NCBI RefSeq assembly: GCF_003458715.1
Contig: NZ_QRVI01000013.1
Location: 1,042-65,041, forward strand
Reading direction: 5' to 3'
DNA from: Eubacterium sp. AF22-8LB
GTDB lineage: Bacteria; Bacillota_I; Bacilli_A; Erysipelotrichales; Erysipelotrichaceae
Length of the DNA stretch: 64,000 nt
Shown here piece by piece: positions 1-7,796 of the stretch (within the stretch, counting starts at the first letter, position 1; every line of letters begins with the position of its first letter). A model generated the notes under the pieces. The model ran no database searches and was not told where the DNA came from. It saw nothing but the letters and a program-made list of their open reading frames with translations. A program made the translations under genes and the position numbers.

Positions 1-351
1 AGCACATCTTTTATTACTCTTTTTTATTGTTCGTGGCTGTTCTATTTTAAGTCCTTCTAAAAGCCATCTGAACTGCTGATCTGTTATTTTCATTACTTCA
101 TCTTTATTTCTTGGCCATACGAATTTTCCATTTTCAAGACGCTTATACAAAAGCACGAATCCGTCGCCTTCCCAGTACAAGACTTTCATTTTTGTACTGC
201 TCCTTCCGCAAAAGAGAAACAATGAGTTCGAAAATGGGTCCAGTTTGAAATTCTGTTGTACAATAGCTGCAAGTCCATCAATTGATTTTCTCATATCTGT
301 ATATCCACAGGCAATATAGATATGTTCTGCTTTAGAAATATCACCTAACAT
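1..351 (-). CDS. tnpB: IS66 family accessory protein TnpB (partial, C-terminus off window)
   Basis: I read an open frame from an ATG at 351 down to base 1 (117 codons without a stop). The translation begins MLGDISKAEHIYIACG and contains TDMRKSIDGLAA, DPFSNSLFLFCGR and VLYWEGDGFVLLYKRLENG, the hallmark blocks of the IS66 Orf2/TnpB family, whose members are about 115-120 residues. The gene is therefore nearly complete. TnpB is required for IS66 transposition, but its biochemical role is not established. Its ATG overlaps the end of the upstream tnpA, so the two are probably translationally coupled. Confidence 0.9.
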   Translation of the reverse strand, partial: MLGDISKAEHIYIACGYTDMRKSIDGLAAIVQQNFKLDPFSNSLFLFCGRSSTKMKVLYWEGDGFVLLYKRLENGKFVWPRNKDEVMKITDQQFRWLLEGLKIEQPRTIKKSNKRCA

Positions 352-718
352 ATTTATTCAACAGCTCCCGGATCATCCATTCAGGACAATTAGAATTGAT
401 CTCTATTTTTGTGTTTCCTTGACAAATCGTCATTACTGAAGAAGATATGCATACAGGAGTAGATTGAGGAGCCTGTATTTCTACAATATCATTTGATTCA
501 GGAACCAGAGGCAGTACATTATTTCTTTTTTTGTATGGAATCTGTTCAATCGCCATCTTTCTTAGTTTTGCCAGGTAATAGTAATAACTTTTAATACTAA
601 CGTTATTCTGTTCACACCATACTTCATTTGATAAATCACTATTTATACATTCACGAATGATTGCCAGCCACTTTTCCGCCTTCAGTCTCTGCTTGGGCGT
701 TAAATCCTCTAATTTCAT
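341..718 (-). CDS. tnpA: IS66 family TnpA-like protein
   Basis: This 125-residue protein matches the small first ORF of IS66 elements. The N-terminal half is helix-turn-helix-like: a block LTPKQRLKAEKWLAII, then WCEQNNVSIKSYYYYLAKLRK, the pattern typical of IS66 TnpA (non-identical residues calling an arm specific for the IS ends). The C-terminus (TKIEINSNCPEWMIRELLNKYVR region) is the usual short beta/alpha tail seen before TnpB. Its stop (341-343) lies inside the first codons of tnpB. The frame is intact, so the visible part of the element looks young. Confidence 0.85.
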   Translation of the reverse strand: MKLEDLTPKQRLKAEKWLAIIRECINSDLSNEVWCEQNNVSIKSYYYYLAKLRKMAIEQIPYKKRNNVLPLVPESNDIVEIQAPQSTPVCISSSVMTICQGNTKIEINSNCPEWMIRELLNKYVR

Positions 719-880
719 CTAATCATCTCCAATCATTTTATAGAGTTTTTAGACTGTACTCTAAAAACTCTAATTTTCTATATAATTGTCGATTTTTTTG
801 AAATGATTTTCAATCCATCATATTACTTGGCGCTTACGGTCTATAGGCGAATGCTCTTATAGCATCAGTCCCCTAAATTG

Positions 881-920
881 ACCCCTAGATATTTCTTGGA
901 AACCCCTAGATTATTTGGTT
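881..920. repeat. Imperfect tandem repeat of about 21 bp
   Basis: The sequence acccctagat occurs at 881-890 and again at 902-911, each followed by a similar t-rich stretch ending in ttgg. A shorter related string, cccctaaat, lies just before at 870-878. The repeats lie between the IS66 end and the 3' end of the P1 peptidase gene. Read on the minus strand they are runs of AGGGGT. I see no hairpin strong enough to call a terminator for the peptidase gene. Confidence 0.5.
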
Positions 921-939
921 ACCCGCGATACTTTAATGA

Positions 940-1908
940 TTAGTCTTTAGTGATTTCTTTGTAGCTAGCTAGACCATAAGCGCTATCAGCTTGCGTACCC
1001 GCATTGACAATAGCCTGTTCCATAGCTTTGACGGCCATGATTCCAACTAGATCTTGTTCTGCAGGAACTTTATTGGATGTCATCGCAAAAATAGTATCTC
1101 CATCACTTGAAGTGTGAACAGGGCGAATACATCTTGCATATCCATTATGTGCCATACTTGCGATTTTATTCATTTGGGCTTTATTTAAATCCGCATTTGT
1201 GATGATACAACCAATTGTTGTATTCATCCCACAAGAATTGATCATCTTTTCAGCAGCTTTTAAGATCTCATCTTCGCTAAACAATCTTGTGTTTGTATTT
1301 CGATCATAAATACCTGCGATTGGCTTGTCTGAATTTGGATAGAAAATATCACCACAAGCATTTACGGCTACAATGGCTCCTACTTTTAACGGACCTATTT
1401 GTAGAGCGGAGAATCCTAAACCTGCCTTCATCGCATATTGAGGACCAAAGAATTTACCAACACTTGCCCCTGTTCCTGCACCGACGTTTCCTTGTTTTGG
1501 ATCATTTTTTTCCGCTTCAATACAAGCCTCATAACCCATTTGTTTATTTGGATATGCTTTAGAATTACCCACACCACAATCAAATAGACAAGCTTCACAT
1601 ACGATTGGAATATAGATGTTTTTCATGTCAAAACCAATTTCGTGCTCACTCAAATACTGCATAACACCACTACTTGATTCTAGACCAAAAGCACTACCAC
1701 CAGATAAAGTGACCGCATGAATTTTTTGAACCATGTTTTTAGGATTTAATAAATCCGTTTCACGAGTGGCTGGACCACCACCACGAACGTCTACACCAGC
1801 TGTTGCACCTTCTTTACATAAGATAACGGTACAGCCAGTCGCATTTTCTGTATCTTGTGCACTACCAATTTGAAATTCTTCGATTTCATTGATTTGAATT
1901 GTCTTCAT
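940..1908 (-). CDS. P1 family peptidase (DmpA/L-aminopeptidase-esterase type)
   Basis: This 322-residue protein has the Ntn-hydrolase-like fold of the DmpA/BapA family, enzymes that self-cleave and act as aminopeptidases on small peptides, amides or esters. Family blocks are visible: GCTVILCKEGATAGVDVRGG near the start, TLSGGSAFGLESSSGVMQYL around 90, GNVGAGTGASVGK around 145, and NTTIGCIITNAD near 230. The last contains the Thr at the predicted autocleavage site and new N-terminal nucleophile (inferred from family position). It follows the nitrilase gene with a 23-nt overlap, so the two are co-transcribed and may act together on amides. There is no signal peptide. The physiological substrate is unknown. 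Confidence 0.88.
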   Translation of the reverse strand: MKTIQINEIEEFQIGSAQDTENATGCTVILCKEGATAGVDVRGGGPATRETDLLNPKNMVQKIHAVTLSGGSAFGLESSSGVMQYLSEHEIGFDMKNIYIPIVCEACLFDCGVGNSKAYPNKQMGYEACIEAEKNDPKQGNVGAGTGASVGKFFGPQYAMKAGLGFSALQIGPLKVGAIVAVNACGDIFYPNSDKPIAGIYDRNTNTRLFSEDEILKAAEKMINSCGMNTTIGCIITNADLNKAQMNKIASMAHNGYARCIRPVHTSSDGDTIFAMTSNKVPAEQDLVGIMAVKAMEQAIVNAGTQADSAYGLASYKEITKD

Positions 1909-2686
1909 TTTTGATCTCCTTTAATTCATATAAATCATTTCTACGTACCTTCCAATAAGGCATTCTTTTCCTTACTTTATCAATGTCGTTTAAATCAATG
2001 TCTACAACTTTGCATGCTTCTTCTTCACCCAACTCCACTACAATATTGCCAAAACCATCCACAAGAATAGAATGTCCACCAGCTGTATAGTTTTTATATG
2101 TATACTTAGCAGGTGCTACTCCACATAAAAAAATTTCATTTTCTAAAGCACGTGTTTGCGTAAATAGCTTCCAATGCTTTTTTGTAGCCTGCTCATTAAA
2201 TGCGGCTGGACAAAATAAAATTTGTGCTCCATTTTGAGCTAGAATTCTAGATACTTCTGGAAAGCGAATGTCGTAACATAATAAAATGCCACATTTCCCC
2301 CATGGCGTATCAAAACATTGTAGGTGATTTCCTGGTACAAACACTTCATTTTCACAATACTCTTGTTTGTTGTGAAATTCAAAAAGATGTGTTTTATCAT
2401 ACGAACAAACAATGTCGCCATTACTATTTAATATGTAACAACGATTGTATTTATTCGCACAAATGGAACCAGCTACAATCCATATTTTATTTGTCCGAGC
2501 CGTTTCTTTTAATGCTTCTAAACTTTCATCATGACGCAAATAAGCTGATTTAAGTGCATCATTATGATAGGGACAGTTCCACATTTCGCAAAGAACTAAA
2601 ATATCACAGTCTGGAATATGTTTTAGTTTCGCTATATTTTGTTGATTGTCTATCGAAACAGACATCTGGTACATACAGATCTTCAT
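1886..2686 (-). CDS. Carbon-nitrogen hydrolase (nitrilase superfamily amidase)
   Basis: Starting at the ATG at 2686 (MKICMYQMS), the protein is 266 residues. A longer frame reaches a TTG at 2731, but family members begin exactly at this beta-strand, so the ATG is preferred. The Glu-Lys-Cys triad is visible: Glu34 in LVLCEMWNCPY, Lys in CSYDKTHLFEF, and Cys in LLCYDIRFPE. The CYDIRFPE block is typical of the omega-amidase/Nit2-like branch, which hydrolyses small amides such as alpha-ketoglutaramate. The exact substrate cannot be assigned. It heads a two-gene operon with the P1 peptidase, divergent from hypB. Confidence 0.87.
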   Translation of the reverse strand: MKICMYQMSVSIDNQQNIAKLKHIPDCDILVLCEMWNCPYHNDALKSAYLRHDESLEALKETARTNKIWIVAGSICANKYNRCYILNSNGDIVCSYDKTHLFEFHNKQEYCENEVFVPGNHLQCFDTPWGKCGILLCYDIRFPEVSRILAQNGAQILFCPAAFNEQATKKHWKLFTQTRALENEIFLCGVAPAKYTYKNYTAGGHSILVDGFGNIVVELGEEEACKVVDIDLNDIDKVRKRMPYWKVRRNDLYELKEIKNEDNSNQ

Positions 2687-2797
2687 ATAGTTTATGATAG
2701 GCGAAAAGTGATTTCTTTTCAAGATAATCAAAGACTAACATGTGTTTATTTACTACCTATTTGAAATCGTTTACAATGATTTTAGGAGGTTTTTATC

Positions 2798-3460
2798 ATG
2801 TATAAAATAATAGAAGTGAAACAAAGTGTATTCGAAGATAATAATAAAGATGCGAACAAATTAAGAGAAGAATGTAAAGACAAGGGTGTGTTCTTATTAA
2901 ATGTCATGTCAAGTCCAGGCGCTGGAAAGACAACAACTCTATCTAGAACGTTAGAAAAATTAAAAGATACATTGCATATTGGCATAATGGAAGCGGATAT
3001 TGATAGTGATGTAGATGCCAAAACCATCAGTGAATATGGTGTGCGTACCATTCAACTGCATACAGGTGGTATGTGTCATTTAGATGCGGATATGACTCGT
3101 CAAGGACTACATGAAATGGGTATGGAAGACTTAGATTTGGCTGTGCTTGAAAATGTAGGAAATTTAGTTTGTCCAGCTGAATTTGATACGGGATCCACAA
3201 AAAACGTGGCCATTTTAAGTGTTCCAGAAGGAGATGACAAACCTTTAAAATATCCATTGATGTTTCAAGTATGTGATGTGGTTCTCATCAACAAAATCGA
3301 TGTATTACAATACTTTGATTTTGATGTAGATAAGTGTAAAAAGAATATTCTGTACCGAAACCCGAATGCGAAGATTTTTGAAATTTGTGCTAAAACGGGT
3401 GAGGGAATCAATGATTGGTGTAAATGGCTTGAAAATGAAGTAAAGGCCTGGAAGGAATAA
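2798..3460 (+). CDS. hypB: Hydrogenase nickel-incorporation GTPase HypB
   Basis: This 220-residue SIMIBI-class GTPase has Walker A SSPGAGKT at residues 38-45, the EADIDSD switch block, the metal-site block TGGMCHLDADM, ENVGNLVCPAEFD, and the guanine-specificity motif NKID. HypB delivers nickel to [NiFe] hydrogenase (and in some species urease) together with HypA. The N-terminal Cys and His-rich nickel-storage extensions of some homologues are absent. The ATG follows AGGAGG with good spacing. The next gene starts 1 nt after the stop, so hypB, the oxidoreductase and hypA form one operon. No hydrogenase structural gene, hypC-F or urease gene is in the window. Confidence 0.95.
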   Translation: MYKIIEVKQSVFEDNNKDANKLREECKDKGVFLLNVMSSPGAGKTTTLSRTLEKLKDTLHIGIMEADIDSDVDAKTISEYGVRTIQLHTGGMCHLDADMTRQGLHEMGMEDLDLAVLENVGNLVCPAEFDTGSTKNVAILSVPEGDDKPLKYPLMFQVCDVVLINKIDVLQYFDFDVDKCKKNILYRNPNAKIFEICAKTGEGINDWCKWLENEVKAWKE

Positions 3461-3461
3461 T

Positions 3462-6143
3462 ATGGCATATCGAGATAATATTGATAAACTGGCAAGGCGT
3501 ATTACGGATCGTATTCCGGCAAAAGTAAAAAAATTATCGGAATCAGATCCTGAATATGAGTGCTTAAATGAAATATTAAATGATGAACAATGCGATTTGT
3601 GTTTGTGCTTTGAAGTGCGTAAACCACTTTCGTTTGAAGAAGTAGTGAAAAGAAGTGGATGGCCAGCTGGTAGAGTGAATCGTGTATTGAATGAAGTATG
3701 TGAAATTGGAATGATTGAATACAACTGGGAAAATGAGGATCATCATAAACAGTTTGTGCTTCCTCAATTTGTTCCTGGTGCTGCTGAATTTATGGTTATG
3801 AATAAAGATCTTGTCGAAGAACATCCAATTGTTGCGGATTTCTTTGAAAAGATGACACGTTTACCGCTTGAAAAAGTAACGCCAATGGTTCCTCCTGGAG
3901 GAGCGGGTATTGGTATGCATGTTATTCCTGTTGAAAAGGCGATTCATGCAAATCAGCAAGCAGTGAGTGTAGAAAAAATATCACATTGGCTTAATAAATA
4001 TGATAAGTATGCTCTTTCTCCATGTTCATGTAGAAGACAACAACGTGTAAGAGGCGAAGGAACAGGGGATGTAGAAGCCGATGTTTGTATTGCCGTTGGT
4101 GATATGGCTGACTATGTTGTGCAGACTAATAAGGGTGGACACTATTGTACATATGAAGAGGTTATTGAAACTTTAGAGCGTTGTGAAAGAAAAGGCTATG
4201 TACATCAAATTACCAATATCGATGGAGAAGATAAGATTTTTGCGATTTGTAACTGCGCACACGGTGTATGTAACGCATTAAGAACAAGTCAATTATTTAA
4301 TACGCCAAATATGTCGGCAAGTGCCTATAGAGCACATGTGGATAGTGAAAAGTGTGTTGCGTGTGGAAAGTGTGTGGAAATATGTCCAGTAGGTGCGGCT
4401 AAGCTAGGACAAAAATTATGTACAAAGAATGGTCCTGTATCGTATCCTAAACAAGAACTTCCAGATGATGTAAAGTGGGGTCCAGAAAAGTGGAACTGGA
4501 ATTTTAGAGATACAGCTAAAGTAAATTGTTACGAAAGTGGAACATCGCCATGTAAGAGTGCATGTCCAGCACATCTACCTGTACAAGGCTATATTAAAAT
4601 GGCTAAAGAAGGTCGTTATATGGATGCATTAAAGTTGATTAAAGATTTTAATCCATTTCCAGCCGTTTGCGGTGCTATCTGTAATAGAAGATGTGAACAA
4701 CAATGTACGCGTGGCTTGATTGATGAGCCTTTGGCTATTGATGAAATCAAGAAGTTCATTGCGGAACAAGAACTTCATGAAGATAAGCGCTATATTCCAT
4801 TATGTGAGAATGTAGAAGGAAAATTTTTCACAAATAAGATGGCCATTATTGGTGCGGGTCCTGCAGGGATGAGTGCTGCTTATTATTTAAGGACGATGGG
4901 ATATCCAGTGACAATTTTTGAAAAAGAAGAAAAACCAGGAGGTATGTTGGTATATGGAATTCCAGCTTTTCGTTTAGAAAAGTCTGTGATTGAAGCTGAA
5001 ATTGAAGTCTTAAAAGCTATGGGCATTGAATTTAAGTGTGGCATAGAAGTAGGCAAAGACATTACTTTGGACGATTTAAGAAAAGAAGGCTATGAAGCAT
5101 TCTATGTTGCGATTGGTGCTCAGGGATCAAGAAAACTAAATATTCCAGGTGAAGATAATGAGATGGTTATATCAGGAATTGATTTCTTGCGTAAGGTGAA
5201 TAAAACAGAAGATCCAAATCTAATTTCAGGTGATGTCGTTGTCGTTGGTGGTGGAAATGTGGCGATAGATGTGGCTCGTGCAGCTTTAAGAAGTGGAGCT
5301 GAAAATGTACATTTATATTCCTTAGAACAAGAGGATGAAATGCCAGCAAGTCCTGAAGAAGTATCAGAAGCAAGAGAAGAGGGTATTCTTCTTCATTGTG
5401 GATGGGGCCCAAAAGAAATTTTAGAAGATTCGATTGTGTTCAAGCGATGCCTTAGTGTAAAAGACGAAACGGGAAGATTTAATCCTAGCTATAATGAAAA
5501 TGATGTTGAGACCATTTCGTGTAGTCATGTATTCCTTTCTATTGGACAAAGTATTATTCCAATTGAAGGATTAGATATAGATACAAATCCAAATGGAACA
5601 ATTAAAGCGGATGGAACAACACTACAAACATCAATTGAAGATGTGTTTGCGGGTGGTGATGTGTACACGGGTCCAAAATTCGCGATTGATGCGATCAGTC
5701 ATGGTAAAGAGGCGGCAGAATCGATGCACCGATTTGTACATAAGGGGCATTCTTTAACTATTGGAAGAGACTTACATTTATTCAATGAGTTTGATAAGAA
5801 TAACGCATTGATTGATATTGATTTTGATCATGCAAAACGCCAAATTCCGGGCATAAAAAAAGGCTTGGGTGAAAAATCGTTTAGAGATTTGCGTTCTACT
5901 TTTACAGAAGAACAAGTCAAGATTGAAGCCAATAGATGTCTTGGATGTGGAGCAAGTATTGTCGATACGAATAAATGTATTGGTTGCGGTTTGTGTACGA
6001 CAAAATGTGAATTTGATGCAATTCACTTAACACGTGATATCAAAGATGGTGCAAAAATGGTTAAGGCGGAAGATAAGATGAAGGCTATCTTGCCGTATGC
6101 GGCTAAACGCCAAATCAAAATCATCCGTAATAAGAAAAAATAG
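3462..6143 (+). CDS. Multidomain FAD/NAD(P)- and 4Fe-4S-binding oxidoreductase (GltD/NfnB-like core)
   Basis: This 893-residue cytoplasmic protein has several visible parts. A winged-helix-like region lies at about 30-90. A Cys-rich section follows with CSC at 188-190, CNCAHGVC at 263-270 and a classical 4Fe-4S motif CVACGKCVEICP at 298-309. A GltD-type N-terminal cluster domain spans about 355-420 (CKSACP, CGAICNRRCEQQC). An FAD site GAGPAG is at 464-469, an NAD(P) site GGGNVAID at about 596-603, and a C-terminal ferredoxin domain with CLGCG and CIGCGLCTTKC at about 826-850. The core resembles the beta subunit of glutamate synthase and NADPH:ferredoxin oxidoreductases. Sandwiched between hypB and hypA, it may feed electrons to a metalloenzyme. 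The donor and acceptor are unknown. Confidence 0.85.
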   Translation: MAYRDNIDKLARRITDRIPAKVKKLSESDPEYECLNEILNDEQCDLCLCFEVRKPLSFEEVVKRSGWPAGRVNRVLNEVCEIGMIEYNWENEDHHKQFVLPQFVPGAAEFMVMNKDLVEEHPIVADFFEKMTRLPLEKVTPMVPPGGAGIGMHVIPVEKAIHANQQAVSVEKISHWLNKYDKYALSPCSCRRQQRVRGEGTGDVEADVCIAVGDMADYVVQTNKGGHYCTYEEVIETLERCERKGYVHQITNIDGEDKIFAICNCAHGVCNALRTSQLFNTPNMSASAYRAHVDSEKCVACGKCVEICPVGAAKLGQKLCTKNGPVSYPKQELPDDVKWGPEKWNWNFRDTAKVNCYESGTSPCKSACPAHLPVQGYIKMAKEGRYMDALKLIKDFNPFPAVCGAICNRRCEQQCTRGLIDEPLAIDEIKKFIAEQELHEDKRYIPLCENVEGKFFTNKMAIIGAGPAGMSAAYYLRTMGYPVTIFEKEEKPGGMLVYGIPAFRLEKSVIEAEIEVLKAMGIEFKCGIEVGKDITLDDLRKEGYEAFYVAIGAQGSRKLNIPGEDNEMVISGIDFLRKVNKTEDPNLISGDVVVVGGGNVAIDVARAALRSGAENVHLYSLEQEDEMPASPEEVSEAREEGILLHCGWGPKEILEDSIVFKRCLSVKDETGRFNPSYNENDVETISCSHVFLSIGQSIIPIEGLDIDTNPNGTIKADGTTLQTSIEDVFAGGDVYTGPKFAIDAISHGKEAAESMHRFVHKGHSLTIGRDLHLFNEFDKNNALIDIDFDHAKRQIPGIKKGLGEKSFRDLRSTFTEEQVKIEANRCLGCGASIVDTNKCIGCGLCTTKCEFDAIHLTRDIKDGAKMVKAEDKMKAILPYAAKRQIKIIRNKKK

Positions 6144-6144
6144 T

Positions 6145-6489
6145 ATGCATGAATTAGGAATTGTTGTACATATTTCAAAAACGCTTCAAGAACTGGCACA
6201 AGAAAACCATATTACAGATATTCGTAGAGTGACTTTGCAGATTGGAAAAGTAAGTGGAATTGTTCCTGAATATTTAGTGGATTGTTGGAAATACTATAAG
6301 AAGAAGGTGCCTTTGATTGAAAATTCCACGCTCGAATATGAATGGATTGATGCCATTACAATTTGTAACGAATGTGAAAAGACGTATGATACGATTCAAT
6401 ATGGAAGGGAATGTCCATATTGTAAAAGTGAAAGTACAGTCTTACTTCAAGGTAATGAGTGTTTAATCAAAGAGATTGAAGCCGAATAA
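6145..6489 (+). CDS. hypA: Hydrogenase nickel-incorporation protein HypA
   Basis: I start the gene at 6145 (MHELGIVVHISK), because HypA's nickel is bound by the N-terminal Met-His-Glu and any longer N-terminus would bury it. An upstream in-frame ATG at 6097 lies inside the preceding gene. The zinc site is formed by two CxxC pairs, CNEC and CPYC, at about 87-106. Length is 114 residues, as is usual. HypA and HypB together transfer Ni(II). The gene begins 1 nt after the oxidoreductase stop and relies on coupling, with no clear ribosome-binding site. A terminator follows immediately. Confidence 0.95.
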   Translation: MHELGIVVHISKTLQELAQENHITDIRRVTLQIGKVSGIVPEYLVDCWKYYKKKVPLIENSTLEYEWIDAITICNECEKTYDTIQYGRECPYCKSESTVLLQGNECLIKEIEAE

Positions 6490-6516
6490 GCGTCGAAAGG
6501 CGCTTTTTTAATTTTT
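6489..6516 (+). terminator. Intrinsic terminator after hypA
   Basis: AGCGTC pairs with GGCGCT around a GAAA tetraloop, followed by a run of T. It closes the hypB-oxidoreductase-hypA operon. Confidence 0.85.
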
Positions 6517-6583
6517 ATTAGAAAAAGTGTCTTTTTTTACGTAGAAGAGTATGTAGGAAATACCTGCTAGAATCGAGGCGCTT

Positions 6584-7495
6584 ATGAGAAGCGCTAATTT
6601 ATTAAACGACTTTGCCTTTAAATATGTTTTTGGAGAAGATTGTAAAGAGGCCAATGATGCTCTAAAATCATTGCTTACTGTATTTTTAGAAAGAAAGGTA
6701 AATCATGTGGTTGTAAAAAATTCGGAAATGGTAAAGGATTTCAGTAAAATGAAAAATCCAAGATTGGATCTGTTGGTTGAATTTGATGATTGTACAACAG
6801 TGGATTTAGAGATGCAGCTAAGACAAACCAAAGATAATCTTCCAATTCGTTTTAGTTATTATTTGGCTAGGCTTCATGGTTCGCAACAATTAGAAGGAAA
6901 ATATTATGGAGAATTAAAGGAAACAATTGTCTTGGTGTTCTTCAATGTGAATTTGATTGATAATGATAGAATGTGTAATACATTTACATTAAGGAATGAC
7001 GAAGGTTTATCTTTTGTAGAAGAAAGTCAGGATCGTATGAAGTTACGTACGATTGAAATGGCAAAGTTGGATGTAGAGAAATCGCTTGAAGAAATGAATG
7101 AACAGGAAAAGATGATTTATTATTTTTTGAATTGTCACAAAGGAGTGGATGATAGTAAAATTAAGATGATGATAGAAAGTGATGGGGTGATTCAAATGAT
7201 AGAAAAACGTGTCGAAACCATATCAGATGATGGTTGGAAGAAAATAATAGAAGATTTTAGAAAACTGCATGAAAATGAGGAACGAATGGAACGACAACTT
7301 GAACTTGAAGAGGCTCAAAAAAAAGTGAAAGAAGCTCAAAAGCAAGCGGAAGAAGCTCAAAATCGAGTTAATGAGGTAAATCAGCAGGTCAAACGAATGA
7401 TTCATAAAATGTATGCAGATGGATTTAGTCTTGAACAAATATCAAGCTATTGCTCAATTAGTGTGGATGAAATTCAGACATTGATAAAATCATAA
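6584..7495 (+). CDS. Rpn/YhgA-type PD-(D/E)XK nuclease family protein (transposase-like)
   Basis: This 303-residue protein belongs to the PDDEXK nuclease family related to RpnA-E/YhgA, DNA endonucleases that promote RecA-independent recombination. The N-terminus (NLLNDFAFKYVFGE) is the family signature. The catalytic core is visible as RLDLLVEF (Asp) and VDLEMQ (Glu-x-Gln) near residues 65-85. A coiled coil with EAQ-type heptads (EAQKKVKEAQKQAEEAQ) spans about 240-275. The last 25 residues (GFSLEQISSYCSISVDEIQ) look like a small helix-turn-helix. It stands alone between two terminated units. A decayed relative lies at 19283-19935. The frame is intact, so it may be active. Confidence 0.85.
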   Translation: MRSANLLNDFAFKYVFGEDCKEANDALKSLLTVFLERKVNHVVVKNSEMVKDFSKMKNPRLDLLVEFDDCTTVDLEMQLRQTKDNLPIRFSYYLARLHGSQQLEGKYYGELKETIVLVFFNVNLIDNDRMCNTFTLRNDEGLSFVEESQDRMKLRTIEMAKLDVEKSLEEMNEQEKMIYYFLNCHKGVDDSKIKMMIESDGVIQMIEKRVETISDDGWKKIIEDFRKLHENEERMERQLELEEAQKKVKEAQKQAEEAQNRVNEVNQQVKRMIHKMYADGFSLEQISSYCSISVDEIQTLIKS

Positions 7496-7503
7496 ATTTT
7501 CTG

Positions 7504-7532
7504 TTGCATTTAAAAAAATGTTTGTTTATAAT
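7504..7532 (+). promoter_or_regulatory. Sigma-A-type promoter of the T-box/ABC transporter unit
   Basis: TTGCAT at 7504-7509 and a perfect TATAAT at 7527-7532 are separated by 17 bp. They lie immediately upstream of the T-box leader. Confidence 0.8.
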
Positions 7533-7539
7533 AGAGCCA

Positions 7540-7780
7540 TCCTTTGTAGAGGCAATGAAAAGAAGAAGTAGTCGTGGATGCTGCTGATAGTGAGTTCCTG
7601 ATGGTGGAAATGGAACAGCAAGCACAGGGTGAACGTGTCTTAGAGCTAAGCTTTCGAAGATTGAGGAAGCTTCGGATACTCCCGTTATGAGTTAAGGGCT
7701 TGTACATTTGTGCAGGAAATAAGGTGGTACCGCGATTTTATAGTCGTCCTTGTATATTCAAGGACGGCTTTTTTTATTAG
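7540..7780 (+). promoter_or_regulatory. T-box leader (tRNA-sensing attenuator) of amino-acid ABC transporter
   Basis: The conserved T-box sequence aaggtggtaccgcg is at 7721-7734. It is followed by an intrinsic terminator (GTCCTTG...CAAGGAC, then TTTTTTT) at 7743-7776. The upstream Stem I carries AGTA on its 5' side and GAACGTGTCT on its 3' side (7631-7640). Counting as in the tyrS leader (GAA, three bases, then specifier) gives GTC (Val) at 7637-7639. This specifier reading is uncertain, because neighbouring registers would give other codons. Uncharged cognate tRNA is expected to switch transcription on. Confidence 0.92.
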
Positions 7781-7796
7781 AAAGGGAATGGTTGAT

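Larger units (their letters stand above)
1..837 (-). mobile_element. IS66-family insertion sequence, partial (one end)
   Basis: Two overlapping reverse-strand genes (tnpA-like then tnpB) are in the standard IS66 order. Just upstream of tnpA, positions 829-837 read GGCGCTTAC on the plus strand, which is GTAAGCGCC when read into the element. IS66-family terminal repeats normally begin GTAAGCG, so I place the element boundary at 837. The other end, with the large transposase gene tnpC, lies left of the window. An 8-bp target duplication would then be 838-845, which cannot be checked here. Confidence 0.75.

Noticed and set aside
1886..2731. Longer nitrilase starting with TTG at 2731
   Set aside because: The extra 15 residues precede the conserved first strand and have no ribosome-binding site. 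The ATG at 2686 fits the family.
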